From Welwitschia mirabilis (lineage: Eukaryota; Gnetophyta; Gnetopsida; Welwitschiales): a stretch of 39,543 nt of DNA. This document shows positions 22,439-35,399 of the stretch, one piece after another (position 1 is the first letter of the stretch; every line of letters begins with the position of its first letter). A program made the translations under genes and the position numbers. Location: positions 99,332,678-99,372,220 of the forward strand of contig JBOZIK010000001.1 of the NCBI GenBank assembly GCA_051453625.1, written 5' to 3'. The notes under the pieces were generated by a model. That model searched no databases and was not told the DNA's origin. It saw nothing but the letters and a program-made list of their open reading frames with translations.

Positions 22439-24118
22439 TGTTTTTTATATAATATATTTAGAATGAAAAAAATAAAAAACATTAAAACCATTATTTCTTT
22501 TTGGTGTTTGTCTCATCAAACCATCAAAACATTATCACTTGTACAATTATTATCTTAAACCCTTGCACATAGGTAACCCCACATTCCACTTACATCATAG
22601 AATTAGAAATTATCTTTTCAAACCTCACACCTCACTCCTTCCATTATGGTACTATTTCAAAATATTTACTAGCCATCCAAACCTCTCATTCATTATGAAT
22701 TTTTAGTCTTAATGACATTGGTTGATGACCTTCAATAATTAAAGTAGTAATAATTGAACATTTTTTCAGCCCAAGTTTTAATTGAGGTTAGATGTACTTA
22801 TTATTTTTAAGAGTAAGTTATGCTTATTTTTGAGTTATATTATTAAGTTTTACATTCCTTTGAAGTCTTTGATTTCAAAAAATTAAAAGAAGAAAACAAT
22901 GAAAGTTCTACTTTTATGTGGTATCCTTAATTTTTAAGTATTTATGAAAATAATATTAGTTTTTAATTAGGATAATGAGCCAATAACTCCTTCCATATGC
23001 ATACAAAAATGATGAATATGAGAAGTAGAATCGAAGGAAAAATAAAATCTCTTCTTCAAAAGAACATTTTTATTATTGATGAGTATTATTATGTTTAGTT
23101 AACTGCATCAAGGCTATGAATGCTTGCTAGCAATGTAGCTCTAATAATCTACTTATGAAATGTTCAATTGCATTAGGGTTATAGATGCTCACTAGCAATG
23201 CAATACTAATTTATTTAAAATAAATAAAACAACATTATTAACTTTGTTAAAAGAAAAAATTCTATAACATTGGATGCTTAGTAATATTAAAATGCTTAAA
23301 GAAAAGGTATTATAATTGTCGAAAGAAAAGTGGACTAAAAATGAAGGTGGAAATTAAAGACGTTATGTGTTTTATTTTCTTTAACACACGTACTTGAAAT
23401 TTTCTATCAACTCTTGAATTTTCATAAGTTATTTAGTTAATACTATACTTATCTGGTATTAATATCCATTAAATAAACTTAAAAATTGTAAAAATTATAT
23501 TAAAACAAGGCCTACATAAGTTGCCTCTTTTATTCATAGGCTACATTATTAAGTCTCATTCATATTGTCTTTTTCCATTTCACATCCATCCACTATCATT
23601 TTACCTTACCTTCATTCTATGAAAAATAACAACATGAGGTATAAATTTTTTTTTATTATGGGTTGACATTTTACTTTATGTTTATCTAGGAAAGATAAAC
23701 TTGAATATTACTATGAAAAAATTAATTAGACATTGAAGATTGTGATCTCTTACTAGAAAGTCATTGCCTTGCATTGTAGTTTAACTGCATTACTTTGCAT
23801 CCTTATTTTTAAAATAAAATGACATATCATAAATTTTTTAACCTAAGGATGTATCATTGTATTCTTAAAAATTGCATTGAATTTTCTCTAAGTTTTTAAA
23901 CTTTGAGAAAAAGTTTAATTTTGATTGGAGTAATGTAATATGAATTTTTAAGAAAATTTTTGATTTTGATGCCTTATTTTTTAAAAAATATTATCCAATA
24001 ATTGTTTAAAGATTGCATCATTAATACATATTTAAATGTTTTTCTTTAGAATTTTTCTATCATAATCACTATTATTGGTATTTTACTGAGGGTCTAGTAA
24101 AATTATGGTTGAAAAATG
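22439..24118 (+). other. 3' non-coding part of family B copy 1
   Basis: No coding signal. It carries the internal duplication at about 23110-23210, also present at 28090-28215 in copy 2, so it predates the tandem amplification. No clear polypurine tract is seen before 24119. Confidence 0.55.
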
Positions 24119-25330
24119 TGATAACATCTACAACTTAATAATTATGTCAAGTATATTAGGGTAATTTAGTTTAAGTGAAGATATTAAACTAATTATTTTA
24201 TCATGAAAATATGTATTTTATTATTTTTAATATTATTTGTAAACTTATACATTTTCCCATGATGATTTTAGGTATTCTATTATATTTTGAACCACATAGA
24301 AAAAGATGAAAACATTTTAGTGGAAAATGCTAGTGGTGCAAGTGACTTAGATGATAAAACTAGTCATTTGAACTAAATCATCTCTAGAGTTACTTTTTAA
24401 ATTTACCTTAAGAAAATGAACGGATTTCATTAAGAGATGAAATAGTTATAGAATTAAAATCAATCAAAGTCTTTAGGCATAAAAATATTACTTTCTTATT
24501 GTAAAATCCTAAGTAGAAAACTCTAATTGTAAAACCATGATCCTATGTTTGGCTATAGAAAGGGCCAAATTCCCATCTTTGTAACATATTCTTAGTGGTA
24601 AAATTTTTTTGGCCATTTAAGTATAAGATCTTCATTATGTCATTTGAAGATCACCACTTGGAAGTAAGCTAGTCTTAAGACTAGCTAAATAGCTTTGTAT
24701 CAATCTTAGATTTTATTCTTCAATGTATTGCAATTTCTAATATTATGTTAATAAATGATAATAAGTCTTTCTTATTAATTTTAAGTTGCAAGTTATATTG
24801 TACATTTAATTCTAGATTAAAGCTACACGTTTTCTAGGTTATTATTATTCTCTAAATGAATCTCTTTTTCTTATATTTTGGTTTATAATTTATCTTTGTT
24901 TGATGATCTTTAGGAATTACTTTCCTATTTATCATGCTTTCATTTAGGTTGTGATAGACCAAGATAACTAAGAGATCTCATCACTATGCATGTGATGAAT
25001 GAGGTAACATCACTATTGTCTGAGCTACAATGAAATGGAATTTTTAAGGATGAATCAAGAATTTGGTTTATATCATTAAATAGAAGTTTTTTTATTTATT
25101 AGAATATTTAAGGTAGTTATTTAAGTGTTAGTTTTCTTTCATACTTACACCATCTGAAATACCTTTAATCACTTCCTTAATTTTTAGTTTTACTTAATTC
25201 TACTTGTAGTTTTGCTTTGCACTATTTTACTATTTTATACTAGAGGTATTCCTAAAGAGAGAACAACACTAGGACTTGCTATAATAAGAACCTTGGTTAA
25301 TTTGTAAATTAAAAGTTGATCATAAATAGT

Positions 25331-25354
25331 GTTTTAATATCATTATTAGAAATA
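25331..25354 (+). promoter_or_regulatory. Ty3/gypsy leader motif, family B copy 2
   Basis: gttttaatatcattattaga aligns to the plant leader string; apart from the first base all changes are C-to-T or G-to-A. Confidence 0.7.
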
Positions 25355-26379
25355 ATAGCACAGTAGCTTTATAGTATGGTATGAATAAGTTTTTCATTTT
25401 CTTACATGTTAGATTCTTATTTTTTTCCTTTCATTTCCTAGTTCTTGGTACTATTTTTATTCTAGTAATACTCAATCTGATCTGGATTTTCTCACATTTT
25501 GATTTTTGCATCATTTATTTTCTACATTTCTATAATTTCTAATGGAGAATGCTAGTTTTTTTAGTAGTAACCAAACTAGACCCTTTTTTTTTTAGTTCTT
25601 TTAAGTTTTTATAAACATTTTAGTTTTAACCTGAATGTCATTATTATATCAATCTTTATGGTTGTAGGGCTAATTATTTTGTGTATTTTTCACTACCTAA
25701 TTTCATTCAAACTAAGAATGGAGTGATAAAACTCAAAAAATTGAAGAAATTAAGAATGCAAAAAAAAATATAAAACTCTTTTCTATTTCTTTTCTTTTTC
25801 TACATTTTCTATTACAATAGATTTTTTAATTTTCAATTTTGTATATGCTTGATTAAATTTATGATTTTTATTTTATATTTTTGGAAAAAAAATTTCTTAT
25901 AGTTTTTATAGGTTTTCATTTTACTCAAAAACTTATATCATTTTAGCTTTTATGAATTATTTTGTACTACCCATAATGAAAATCAATTTTCATAGTCATG
26001 AACATAGCATGCATTCTTATTCAATATGTTTTAGCTTAAACTACTACTGTTGCCAATAGAGCTGCATAACACTACTAGCTTTTCTATCGATAATTAAATT
26101 CAACTTTTAAATAATTTTTCATCTCATCCTTTTAAACATATTTGGATATTGAGTCCTCTTTGAAAATTCATATGGGTTAGAGAAGTGATCTTTTTTATAA
26201 ATTATATAAAATATCTCCTGAGTCTCAAATGAACCCTAATGTTAAAAGTACAAATTTTTATTGGAATCAAGAAAATTCCTATAACTTTGCTAATTATAAT
26301 CAACCTAAATTAACTATAATAAATTATATGAACATAAGGGAACTATAAAGGATTACTTTCAATCATAGTACATAAACAC

Positions 26380-27420
26380 TCCTTCCTACTTTGTTCAACA
26401 CCTAATGCATTTAGAGTAAATCCTTATTTCTAATAAGAGGGTTATGAATCTATAACCTCTAATTCCTATTCTTTATTTTATCATTAATATCCTTCATATC
26501 TTTCATATTTTTAGTAACTCTTTTCCTTTTGGTAATCATTGTCCTACCACAAATTCTTAGAGGAGATCCTATAAAGATTTTTAAAAAGCATAGTTAAAAT
26601 TATTAATGCTCTTTACATCCTTTCTTTATTCAATAATGGGAGTTAGCTAATACATCTATGGAAGATACCCAAGCTATATTATTTATAAGTGAGATAAAAT
26701 CCAATGAGAAACTAGAGTTGAACCAACCACATGAGGGAAAGTCACCTAAACAATGTTTTGAGGAAGAAAAGATTAAAATAGAAATCATATAAGTTTCATC
26801 ATATGAATAACCCTTACTATCTTAAAATTTCCACAAGTAGACCTTTTAGTTCATCTTTGTATTTTGATCAATAACATGAAGAAGAATCCCTTAGTAATCT
26901 TTATGAGGATAATAAAGTTAACATAGAACTCATACAAATTCTATTGCATAAGGAATTCTTACCTTCTTCTCAAGATTTTCATGAGCAAAAAGATTTCATT
27001 TTATTATGATTTCATAAGTAAGATTAAAGACTTAACACATAAGATGAAGCTTTTATAAATTTATAATCACTTTCTAATGAAGTTATACATGCCTCTTCTA
27101 ATGATGACTCATTTCATCTAGTGGTTAACAATCCACTTTTATCTTTATCTTAAAATGATGTATTTTATTATTTATTACAAAAACATAAGCAAGCTAAAGA
27201 ATGGACTCTTTCAAATCTTGCACACATAGATCATACTACTTTCATAAATGTTGCTCTATCAAATTTCATAAACTTGTTTTAGAAATCTTCATGGATAATC
27301 TCCTTATTTAGGATAACTCATCTAACCAGAGCCATTGCACTTCTAATCCATATATCCTTCATCATTCTAAGCTTATTCTCATGCATTATAGAGGAAAATT
27401 CTATTATGCTAAAATCTTAG
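26380..27420 (+). pseudogene. Gag-like/unknown ORF of family B, copy 2
   Basis: Counterpart of the copy 1 ORF. Recognisable blocks are TSMEDTQAILF (about 26653), SSYE-stop-PLLS, FLPSSQDFHEQKDF (about 26955-26995), HLVVNNPLLSLS (about 27115), LLQKHKQAKEWTLS (27175) and HIDHTTF (27227). After these come a hydrophobic part, HLTRAIALLIHISFIILSLF (from about 27319), then CIIEENSIM. More stops and frame changes than in copy 1. That the same blocks survive in two diverged copies shows the ORF was a real protein before the array decayed. Confidence 0.6.
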
Positions 27421-30298
27421 TTTTATTTCATAATTTTAACATATATTCATTTCTTTATAGATTAGATTTAGGATGAAAGAATTCAATAACATTAAAACCA
27501 TTGTTTCTTATTGGTACCTTTCTCATAACACCATCCAAACATTATCACTTATATAATTATTTTCTTAAACTCTTTTACATAGGTAATCCTAAATTCCACT
27601 TGCATCATAGAATTAGTCATCATATTTTCAAACCTCATAGCTCACATCTTTCATTATGGTACTATTTCATAAGACTCGCTAGCCATCCACTCGTCCCATT
27701 TACTTATGAAGTTTTGAGACTTAATAACCTTAATTGATAGCTTTTACTAATTAAACTCATAATAAGTGATCTTTTTTTATTCCACTTTTTAATTGAGATT
27801 AGGTACACTTATGGTTTTTAAGTATAAGATATAATTATTTGTTAGTTAGAATATTAAGATTTGTATTCACTTGGGATCTTAGAAAAGTAAAAGGATAGAA
27901 AGATGAAATTTCTTCTTTCATATTATATCCTTAGTTTTCAAGAATTTATGTGAATAAGATTATTCCTTAATTAGGTCATTAAGTTAATGATCCTTCTTAT
28001 GTACATATAAAAGTGATGAATGTGAGAAGTGTAATTGAATAAGAATAAAACCTCTTCTCAAAAAGTACATTTTTATTATTGATTAATTTTATTATGTTTA
28101 GTTATCTTCATCAGGGCTATGAACGGTCACTAGTAATGTAGCTCTAATAATTTACTTCTGGTATGTTTAACTACATTAGGGTTATAAATACTTGCTAGTA
28201 ATGCAACACAAATTTATTTAAAAGAATAACATGCTTAACTATATTGGGAAAAACAATTCCATGACACTATATGTTTAATAATATCAAAATAATTAAAGCA
28301 AAGGTACTTATGATTATGAAAAGGAAAGTGGACTAAAACTTAAGGTGGGAATTAGATACCTTCCATATTTTGTTTTCTTTAACACTTAAAATTTTCTACT
28401 AACTCTTAAATTTTGATAAGTTTCTTACTTTATAATATACTTATATGACTTTAAAATCAATTAAATAAACAAAAATTATAATATAACAACATCATTAGCT
28501 TAGGTAAGTTATCTCTTTTGTTCACAAGCTATATGGTTATCTCATGCATATTAACATTTTTCATTTTACATCTATGTACTATTGTTTTTACCTCATTCTT
28601 GTTGTATGAGAAATAACATCATGAGGCATATATGTTTTTATGGTGGATTGACCTTTTACTTCATGTTCATCTTGGAAAGTTAAACTTTAGCTATTAGTAG
28701 GAATAGATTGATTGAAAGTTGGAGATTGTGATTTCTTACTAGCTAGCCTTTTTCTCACATTGTATTCTAGTTGCATTTCTTTTTATTTTTATTTTTAAAA
28801 TAAAATAACAAATCCTAAAGACATTTTCTAAGTGTGTATCAACATATCCCAAAAAATTGCATTGATTTTTTTTTCTTTTTAAAATTTGAGAATAAAGTTT
28901 AATTTTTGTTAGGAGATATAGAATTTGCATTTTTAAGAAAATTTTAATTCTAATAATTTTTTTAAGAAATAATGGCCAAATTTTTTTTCAAATATTGCAT
29001 CATTTATACATACTTGATTGTTTTTCTTTATTTTTCCCTTTTTTTTTATGTGTGTTAGTAATTTTTTATCATTTTTTGCCAAGGGTTTAGCAAACATATA
29101 ACACATACAAATTGATAACTACATCAAGTACATCAGGCTAATTTAGCTTAACTAAAGATATTAAATTAACTATTTTATCATGAATATGTGTCTTTCATTA
29201 TTTTTAACGTTATTTATAAACTTACACATTTTCCCAAGATGATTTCAAAAATTCTATTATATTTTATAGCAATATGGAAAGATGAAAGAATTTCAGTAAA
29301 AAAAATTAACAACACTTGTGACCTAGATGATAACACTAGTATCTTAAACTATACGATCTTTAAAGTTATGTTTTAAATTTACCTTAAAAAACTAACAGAT
29401 TCTAGTTAGGGGATCAAGTAGTTATAGCATTAAAATTAGTCAAAGTCCTTAGCCATAAAAGTATTACTTTTTTATTATAAAAACCTAAATAAGAAATTAT
29501 AATTATTAAATCCTAATTCTATCTTTTCATATTAAACGTTCCAAGTGATCCTCATTATAACATTTTTTACATGGTAAAAGATTTATATCCCTTTAAGCAT
29601 AGGATATTGATTACGTTATTCTAAGCTTCCCTTTTAGGAGTAGACTAGTCTTAACACTAGCTCAATGGTTTTATATAAATCATAGATTTATTTATTCTAG
29701 ATACTATAATTTTTACTATTTTATTAATAAAAGATAATAAGTCTTCCTTCTTAATTTTATCTTTCAAGTTATATTATTTATTTAATGCTTGATTGAACCT
29801 CTGTATTTACTAGGTTATTCTTATTTTCTGAATAAGTATTTTCTAGTTATATTTTAGTTTATAATTTATCTTTATTTGATGGTATTTTGGCATTAGTTTC
29901 CTACTTACCATGCTTCCATTTAGGCTATAATAGACTAAGGTAATTAAGACATCTTACCACTACTTAGGTGGTCAATGATATTATGCAACCATGATCTAAG
30001 TAATAATGTATTGGTACTTTCAAAGACTAATCATAAATTTGCATAATATCATTGAATATAAGTCTTTATATGTTAGAAGATTCAAGTTAGTTATTCAAGC
30101 ATTAGTTTTCTTTCATACTCACATCATTTGAAATCCCTTTAATAAGTTTCTTGATTTGTAGTTTTACATTATTCTATTTGTAGTTTTTATTTGCACTATT
30201 TTGTTGTATTTATCGTAATTATCTATAAGGCAAAAATGACACTAAGACTTCCTACAATAAGAGTTTTAATTAATTTATAAAATTTAATCATGAATAAC

Positions 30299-30322
30299 TT
30301 TTTGACATTGTTGCTAGGAGTA
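30299..30322 (+). promoter_or_regulatory. Ty3/gypsy leader motif, family B copy 3
   Basis: tttttgacattgttgctagg is the best kept of the three array copies; all differences from tttttggcgccgttgccggg are transitions. Confidence 0.75.
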
Positions 30323-31359
30323 ATGAAATGATATCTTTATAGCAAGACATGCACAAGTTTTGCTTTTTCTTATATGTTAGATTTTAGGATTTTTGTTTTT
30401 TGCATTTTCTAGTGGTTAGTACTAGTCTTATTCTAGTGATACCCAAATTGGTCTAGCTTTTTTTGAATTTTATTTTCTACATTGTTTATTTTCTACATTT
30501 CTTTACTTTCTATACCTTTTAGTGATGGATACTATTCTATCTTTATTGATATCCAAATTGGTATTTTTTAGTACTTTTTAAGTTTCCATANNNNNNNTAT
30601 CTCTAATATAAATATCATTATTATATTAATCTTTATGGTTGTAGGGATAACTACCTTATGTAGGTTTTACTTCTCCATTGCATTCAAACTAAGGATAAAG
30701 AAATGAAACATGAGAAAATCAAAAAAATTGAGAATGTTGAAAACATATAAAACTCTCTTCCCTTTCTTCTCTTTTTCTTTATTTTCTATTATAAAATATT
30801 TTTTTCATTTTTTATTCGGTATGTGCTTAACTATATTTCTAATTTTCATTTTAGATTTTTTAAATTATTTTTTGTAGTGTTTCCATAGGTTTACATTTCA
30901 TTTTAAAGCTCTTCCATTTTAGTTTTTATTAATTATTTCTTATTGTCCATAATGAAAATCAATTTATGTAGATATGGACATAACATGAATTCCTATTTAA
31001 ACTATTTTAGCTTTAACTACTAGTGTCACAAGTAGATGTAATTGGCACCATTGGTCTTTCTATGAAAATTTAAATTTAAAATTTGTATAATTATTCATCT
31101 TGTCCTTCTTAACATATTTGGCTATTGAGTCCCCTTTGAAATGTCACATGGGTTAGAGAATTAATCTTTTTTATAGATTATATAAAATATCTTTTGAACC
31201 CCAAATGGTTCCTAACGTTAAAAGAACAACGTTTTATTCAAACCAAAAAAATCCCTATAACTTTGCTAATTATCATCAATCTAAATGAACTATAAAATAT
31301 TATATTTAACCTAAAGGAGCTATAAAGGATTACCTTTAACAAAAATACTTAGGCACTCC

Positions 31360-31779
31360 TCCTTTCTTTTTTTAACCACCTAGTGCCCTTAGAGTGAATC
31401 CTTACTCCTAATAAGAGAATTATGAATCTGTATCCTTTAATTCCTATTCTCCATTTTATCATTAATATCCTTCATATTTCATCTTTTTACTAATACCATT
31501 CTCCTTCTAACAATCATTATCCTATCTGAAATTCCTTGGAGGATATCCTATAAAGAATTTTAAAAAGTACAACTAAAATCCTTAATATCTCTCATATCCC
31601 TTCTTTATTCAATTAATGTGAGTTGTGGGATACATCTATGAAAGATACCCAAACTATATCTTTTAGGAGTGGGAAGAAACCTAATGAGAAACAAAAGTTT
31701 AAGTAATCACATGATAGGAAGTCATCCAAATAATGTTTTAAGGAAGAAAAAATTAAAAGAGAAATCATGCAACTTTGAT
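31360..31779 (+). pseudogene. 5' fragment of the family B ORF, copy 3
   Basis: Only the Asn/Ser-rich part and the DTSMKDTQTISFRSGKKPNEK block remain (frame at about 31618-31775, one early stop). The ORF is cut by the junction at 31779/31780. Confidence 0.55.
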
Positions 31780-32569
31780 TGTAATGATTCCAAAGCCATT
31801 TTTGGTAAACTATCATTTGTTATGGTAATTTCATTATTTGTTACATAAATGATTAAATATTATAGTAAGTGTTTAAGGGGTATAACCCTTGTAGAATAAC
31901 TATTCTAAAGGGCTATGTTATTTAATCATGTTTAAATGAGGTGTTTGAGAAAGTGAAGGACATGCATGTGATTTTCATAAGGGCATACTAAGTCCTTGAC
32001 AACATCCCAAATGGTTGCCATGCCAAGACCTTATATTTGGCATGAACAGAATCATGAGTCTTATTTTAAATTTTTATGTAATAAAGGTGAGTATCCTGTT
32101 TTATTTAATCTACAATATTTTCATTTATTTTAGTAAAAACTCAACTATTATTTAGTTTCTATTATTCTTAGATGATATTCCTACTTACTATTAAAAACTT
32201 TTTTCTTAATACAAATGAAATTGGAAATGTCATACTGGAGATCAGAGTAGAATGATTTAAAAACTATGATTTTTCCTTTTTTAAAAATAAATGTTCCATT
32301 AATGACAAGATCCAAGTTCTTATAAGAAATATAGGAAATAAAAAATCTAAATAAAGGCTACAAGAAATAATAGAAATAATATAAAATAACATCAAGTGGA
32401 AATGGCTAGAAATCAAAAGAATTCTTTGAGTTAAGAAATCACTTCACTCAAGGCCATTGTTATGATATTAAAAAGACCCAAGTGAAGGATCAAGGGGTTA
32501 GAAAGAATCTCCTCTAATTGTTATCAAGTAATAAGAGGAAAAAAGAGTAAAATAAACTATATGGAACTT
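31780..32569 (+). mobile_element. Probable LTR start of a further element
   Basis: Begins tgtaatgattccaaagcc. Plant Ty3/gypsy LTRs often begin TGTAAYRCCC/TGTAACGACC, and this fits that form after C-to-T decay. It lies exactly at the breakpoint of family B copy 3. Later text (ggttgccatgccaagacc) is less AT-rich. The LTR end is not defined; the minisatellite follows and may lie inside this element. Confidence 0.45.
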
Positions 32570-33610
32570 ACTATAACTCTAAAGCCAAACTAGTTATGTA
32601 AGGCAGTGCCACACTACTAGCTAGGTAGCTCAAAATGATTAAATAAAAGAAATGATAACCTAGGTAGTTTTTAAAATCAAATAATAGATTAATAACATAA
32701 GGTAATGCAGTGTTACTAACTAGGAAGCTTAAAGTGATTAAATAGAAAAGTAGTAACAAGATAAATGGTTTTCAAAACTAAAGCATAAACCAAAACATAA
32801 GTGGATGTCACAATACTAATTAGGTAGTTCAAAACTATTAAAAAGAGAAGTGGTAATGATCTAACTAGTTTTTAAAAATAAGGAATGAACTAATAACAAA
32901 AGGAAGAATTATACTACTAATGAGGTAGTCCAAGATGATCAAATAAAGAAGCAATAATGATATAAGTAGTTTTTAAAGATAAAGAATGGATTAAAAACAT
33001 AAGGAGACATCACACTACTAACTAAGTAGTTCAAAATTATTAAAAAGAGAAGAAGTAATATCCTAAGAAGTTTCTAAAGTTAATAGTAACATAAGGAAGC
33101 ATTACAATGCCTAACTAGCTAATCCAAAATGATCAAATAAAAAAGCAGTGATGACCTAAATGGTTTTAAATCCAAAAGAAAAACTAGAAACATAAGGAAT
33201 GCTACATTACTGATGGGGTAGTACAAAATGATTAAATAGATAATTAGTAATAATCTAAGTAGCTTTTGAAGTAAAAGTATGTACAAGAAATAGAAGGGAA
33301 CATGACACTACTCATCAAATAGCCCAAAATAATTAAATAGATAAGTAGTAGTGGCCTAAATAGTTTTTAAATCCAAAGGATAAACCAAAAACATATGTAG
33401 CACTACCCTACTAATAACACAGTCCAAAATGGTTAAACAAATAAGCAATAATAACTTAAAACGTTTTCTAAGAAAAAGGATGGAGTAGAAACCTAAGGGA
33501 ATGTTACACTACTAGTCAAGTAATCTGAAATGATTAAATAGAAAATCAATGATGGCCTAGCTAGTTTTCAAAGCTAAAAAAATAAAGCAGTAATATAAGG
33601 AAGCATTACA
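32570..33610 (+). repeat. Minisatellite zone 1, ~100-bp units, about ten copies
   Basis: The anchor aaaatgattaaata (with variants) occurs at 32632, 32731, 32831, 32932, 33033, 33126, 33225, 33326, 33426 and about 33526. Each unit has acactactaac, a tagttcaaaatgatt block, a cctaagtagttttt block and an aactagaaacataagga block. Units are diverged but the period is steady. Confidence 0.9.
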
Positions 33611-34799
33611 CTATTGATATGAAATTTTAAAAATAATGTCATGCTAATCCAAGTAGTCATAGAGCCCTACCAATTATCTAGAATCATAAGAGAAATCCAC
33701 ACTACTAACATGACACCTTCAAAATGATGTTGTACTAATCTAAGTAATTATAGAGGTTTAACAATTAATTAGAATCATAAGGAGGATCCCCACTATTGAA
33801 ATGGCATCTTAAAAATGATGTCATGCTCATCTAAGTAATTATAAAAGCCTAATAATCAATGAAAATCATAATGGAGCACCATGTAACTGATGTAACATAT
33901 TCAAAATGATGTCATACCAATATCAGCAATTATGGAAGCCTAACAATCAACTAGAATCATAAGGAGAATTCACATTATTGACATGATACTTTGAAACTAG
34001 TTTCATGTTGATCTAAGAAGTTATGGATGTGTAACAGTTAGCTAGAAGAATAAAGAAAAGCTATATTTCTAACATGACATATTGGAAATGATGTCATGTT
34101 AACCTAAGTAGCCATGAATGCCTAACACTAAACTAGAATCATAAGGGGATGTAAGACTGCTGATAGACATCTTAAAAATGATGTCATGCTAATTTAAGTA
34201 GTTATGGAGGCTTAATAGCTAATAAAAATCATTAGAAATAGCTACACTATTGACATGGCATCTTGAAAATGATGTCATACTCATCCAAATAGTCATAGAG
34301 GCCTAGCATATAACTAGATTAAAAAGGGAGAGTTATACTACTAATATGGCACCTTAAAAATGATTTCATGCTTATCTAGCTAATCATCGAAGCTTAATAG
34401 TCAATTAGAATCATATGTGATAATCACATTATTGACATGGCACCTTGAAAATGATGTTACACTTATCTAAGTAGTTATGGAGGCCTAAAAGTTAACTAGA
34501 ATCCTAAGGAGGATCCACACTACTCACATGGCACCTACCTAAAAGTTAACTTGAATTATAAGAAAAAGATACATTACTAACATGATATCTTAAAAATAAC
34601 ATCATATTAATCTAAGCAGTTCTAGAGGTCTAATAATCAACTAGAATCATAAGGAAAAGTTACACTACTAACATAGCATATTGAAAATGACGTTATACTA
34701 ATCTAAGTAGTTATGGAGGCCTAATAATCTACTAGAATCATAACGGAATGTCAAACTGCTGACATGACACCTTAGAAATGATGTCATACTAACTTAGAT
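33611..34799 (+). repeat. Minisatellite zone 2, ~91-bp units, about 13 copies
   Basis: The anchor atgtcatgctaatctaag recurs at 33636, 33727, 33817, 33909, 33999, 34090, 34181, 34272, 34362, 34454, 34599, 34690 and 34781. The 145-bp step at 34454-34599 is one unit plus a partly deleted unit. Units read acactactaacatggcacc, then aaaatgatgtcatgc, then ctaagtagttatggaggcc, then aactagaatcataagga. They share the acactactaac, aaaatgat, ctaagtagtt and aactagaa..cataagga blocks with zone 1, so the two zones have a common origin. Confidence 0.92.
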
Positions 34800-35340
34800 A
34801 ATCATTAGATATCAAATAGTCAATCAAAATTATAATGGAATGTTACACTATTGATATGGTACCTTGAAACTATTCTAAAGTAATGTTATATTGATCTAGG
34901 TAGTTAAGAAAATTGAAAACTTAATATGAATTATAAGGGAACATCACACTACTAACATAACACCTCAAAATGATTCTATAATGATGCCATACTAACTTAA
35001 GTAGTCAAGAATGACAAATACTCAAATGAAATTATAAGTGAGATGCCAACCTACTAATATAACATCTCAAAAAATTTCCAAAGTGATGTCATGCTAACTT
35101 AAACATTGAATAATACTAGAGACTTAATCATCATTATAGGGAACATCACATTTCTAATAGGACATCTCAAAATAGGTTTAAAATGATGAAGTGCTAATCT
35201 AAGCAACTAAGAAGAATAAATACTCAACTAGAAGGGTATGTTATACTATGAATATAATAGCCTTACATGGTCATTAAATAATGTGAAGTTAACATAAGCA
35301 GTTTAGTAGCTTATTATAATTACAAGGAAGTGCCACAATG
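34800..35340 (+). repeat. Minisatellite zone 3, ~101-bp units, four to five copies
   Basis: Anchors at 34883, 34984, 35086 and 35186, with a last worn unit near 35280. The unit is the zone 2 unit with about 10 extra bases (cttgaaactattctaaagta type) between the caccttgaaa and gatgtcat blocks. Confidence 0.85.
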
Positions 35341-35399
35341 TTATAATGATAATTTATAAAAATTTGATGATGTATTTTGTGTACTTTTATAGGATAGTT

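Larger units (their letters stand above)
19138..24118 (+). mobile_element. Family B element, tandem copy 1 (~4.98 kb)
   Basis: First of three head-to-tail copies. The boundary tgataac is at 19138, 24119 and 29113. The shared block atattaaa is at 19201, 24181 and 29158, and the leader motif at 20342, 25331 and 30299. Contents in order: LTR-like promoter zone with TATA box (19574), leader motif (20342), gag-like ORF (about 21380-22438), and a long 3' region. The 3' region has a diverged internal duplication (gaatgcttgctagcaatg at about 23119 and gatgctcactagcaatg about 70 bp later). No protease, RT or integrase is seen, so it would be non-autonomous (gag-only, TR-GAG or LARD type). Sequence left of 19138 does not match the end of the unit, so copy 1 starts the array. 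Confidence 0.8.
24119..29112 (+). mobile_element. Family B element, tandem copy 2 (~4.99 kb)
   Basis: Collinear with copy 1 over its whole length: LTR-like promoter (24553), leader motif (25331), gag-like ORF (about 26380-27420), duplicated gctatgaa/ctagtaatg block (28110-28215) and 3' region. By eye roughly four bases in five agree in aligned stretches, with differences mainly transitions. It directly abuts copies 1 and 3 with no other element between them. Confidence 0.8.
29113..31779 (+). mobile_element. Family B element, tandem copy 3, truncated (~2.67 kb)
   Basis: Matches copies 1 and 2 from the tgataac boundary through the promoter zone, leader motif (30299) and the first block of the ORF (DTSMKDTQTISFRS near 31630). 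Similarity stops abruptly after gaaatcatgcaactttga, and the next bases, tgtaatgattccaaagcc, look like the start of a different LTR. A 7-N gap lies at 30591-30597. Confidence 0.8.

Noticed and set aside
27501-27737. 78-codon open frame, plus strand
   Set aside because: In the 3' region of family B copy 2. The matching part of copy 1 has no corresponding open frame, so it is not conserved.
29188-29376. Open frames 28739-28930 (minus) and 29188-29376 (plus)
   Set aside because: At the junction of family B copies 2 and 3, in the 3' end and LTR-like zones. They are not conserved in the other copies.
32571-32759. 62-codon minus-strand open frame
   Set aside because: Falls in the minisatellite; it simply spans two repeat units.
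32570-35340. CRISPR-like array
   Set aside because: Units are 91-101 bp, diverged throughout and contiguous, with no constant repeat alternating with unique spacers. Neighbouring sequence is plant retroelement.
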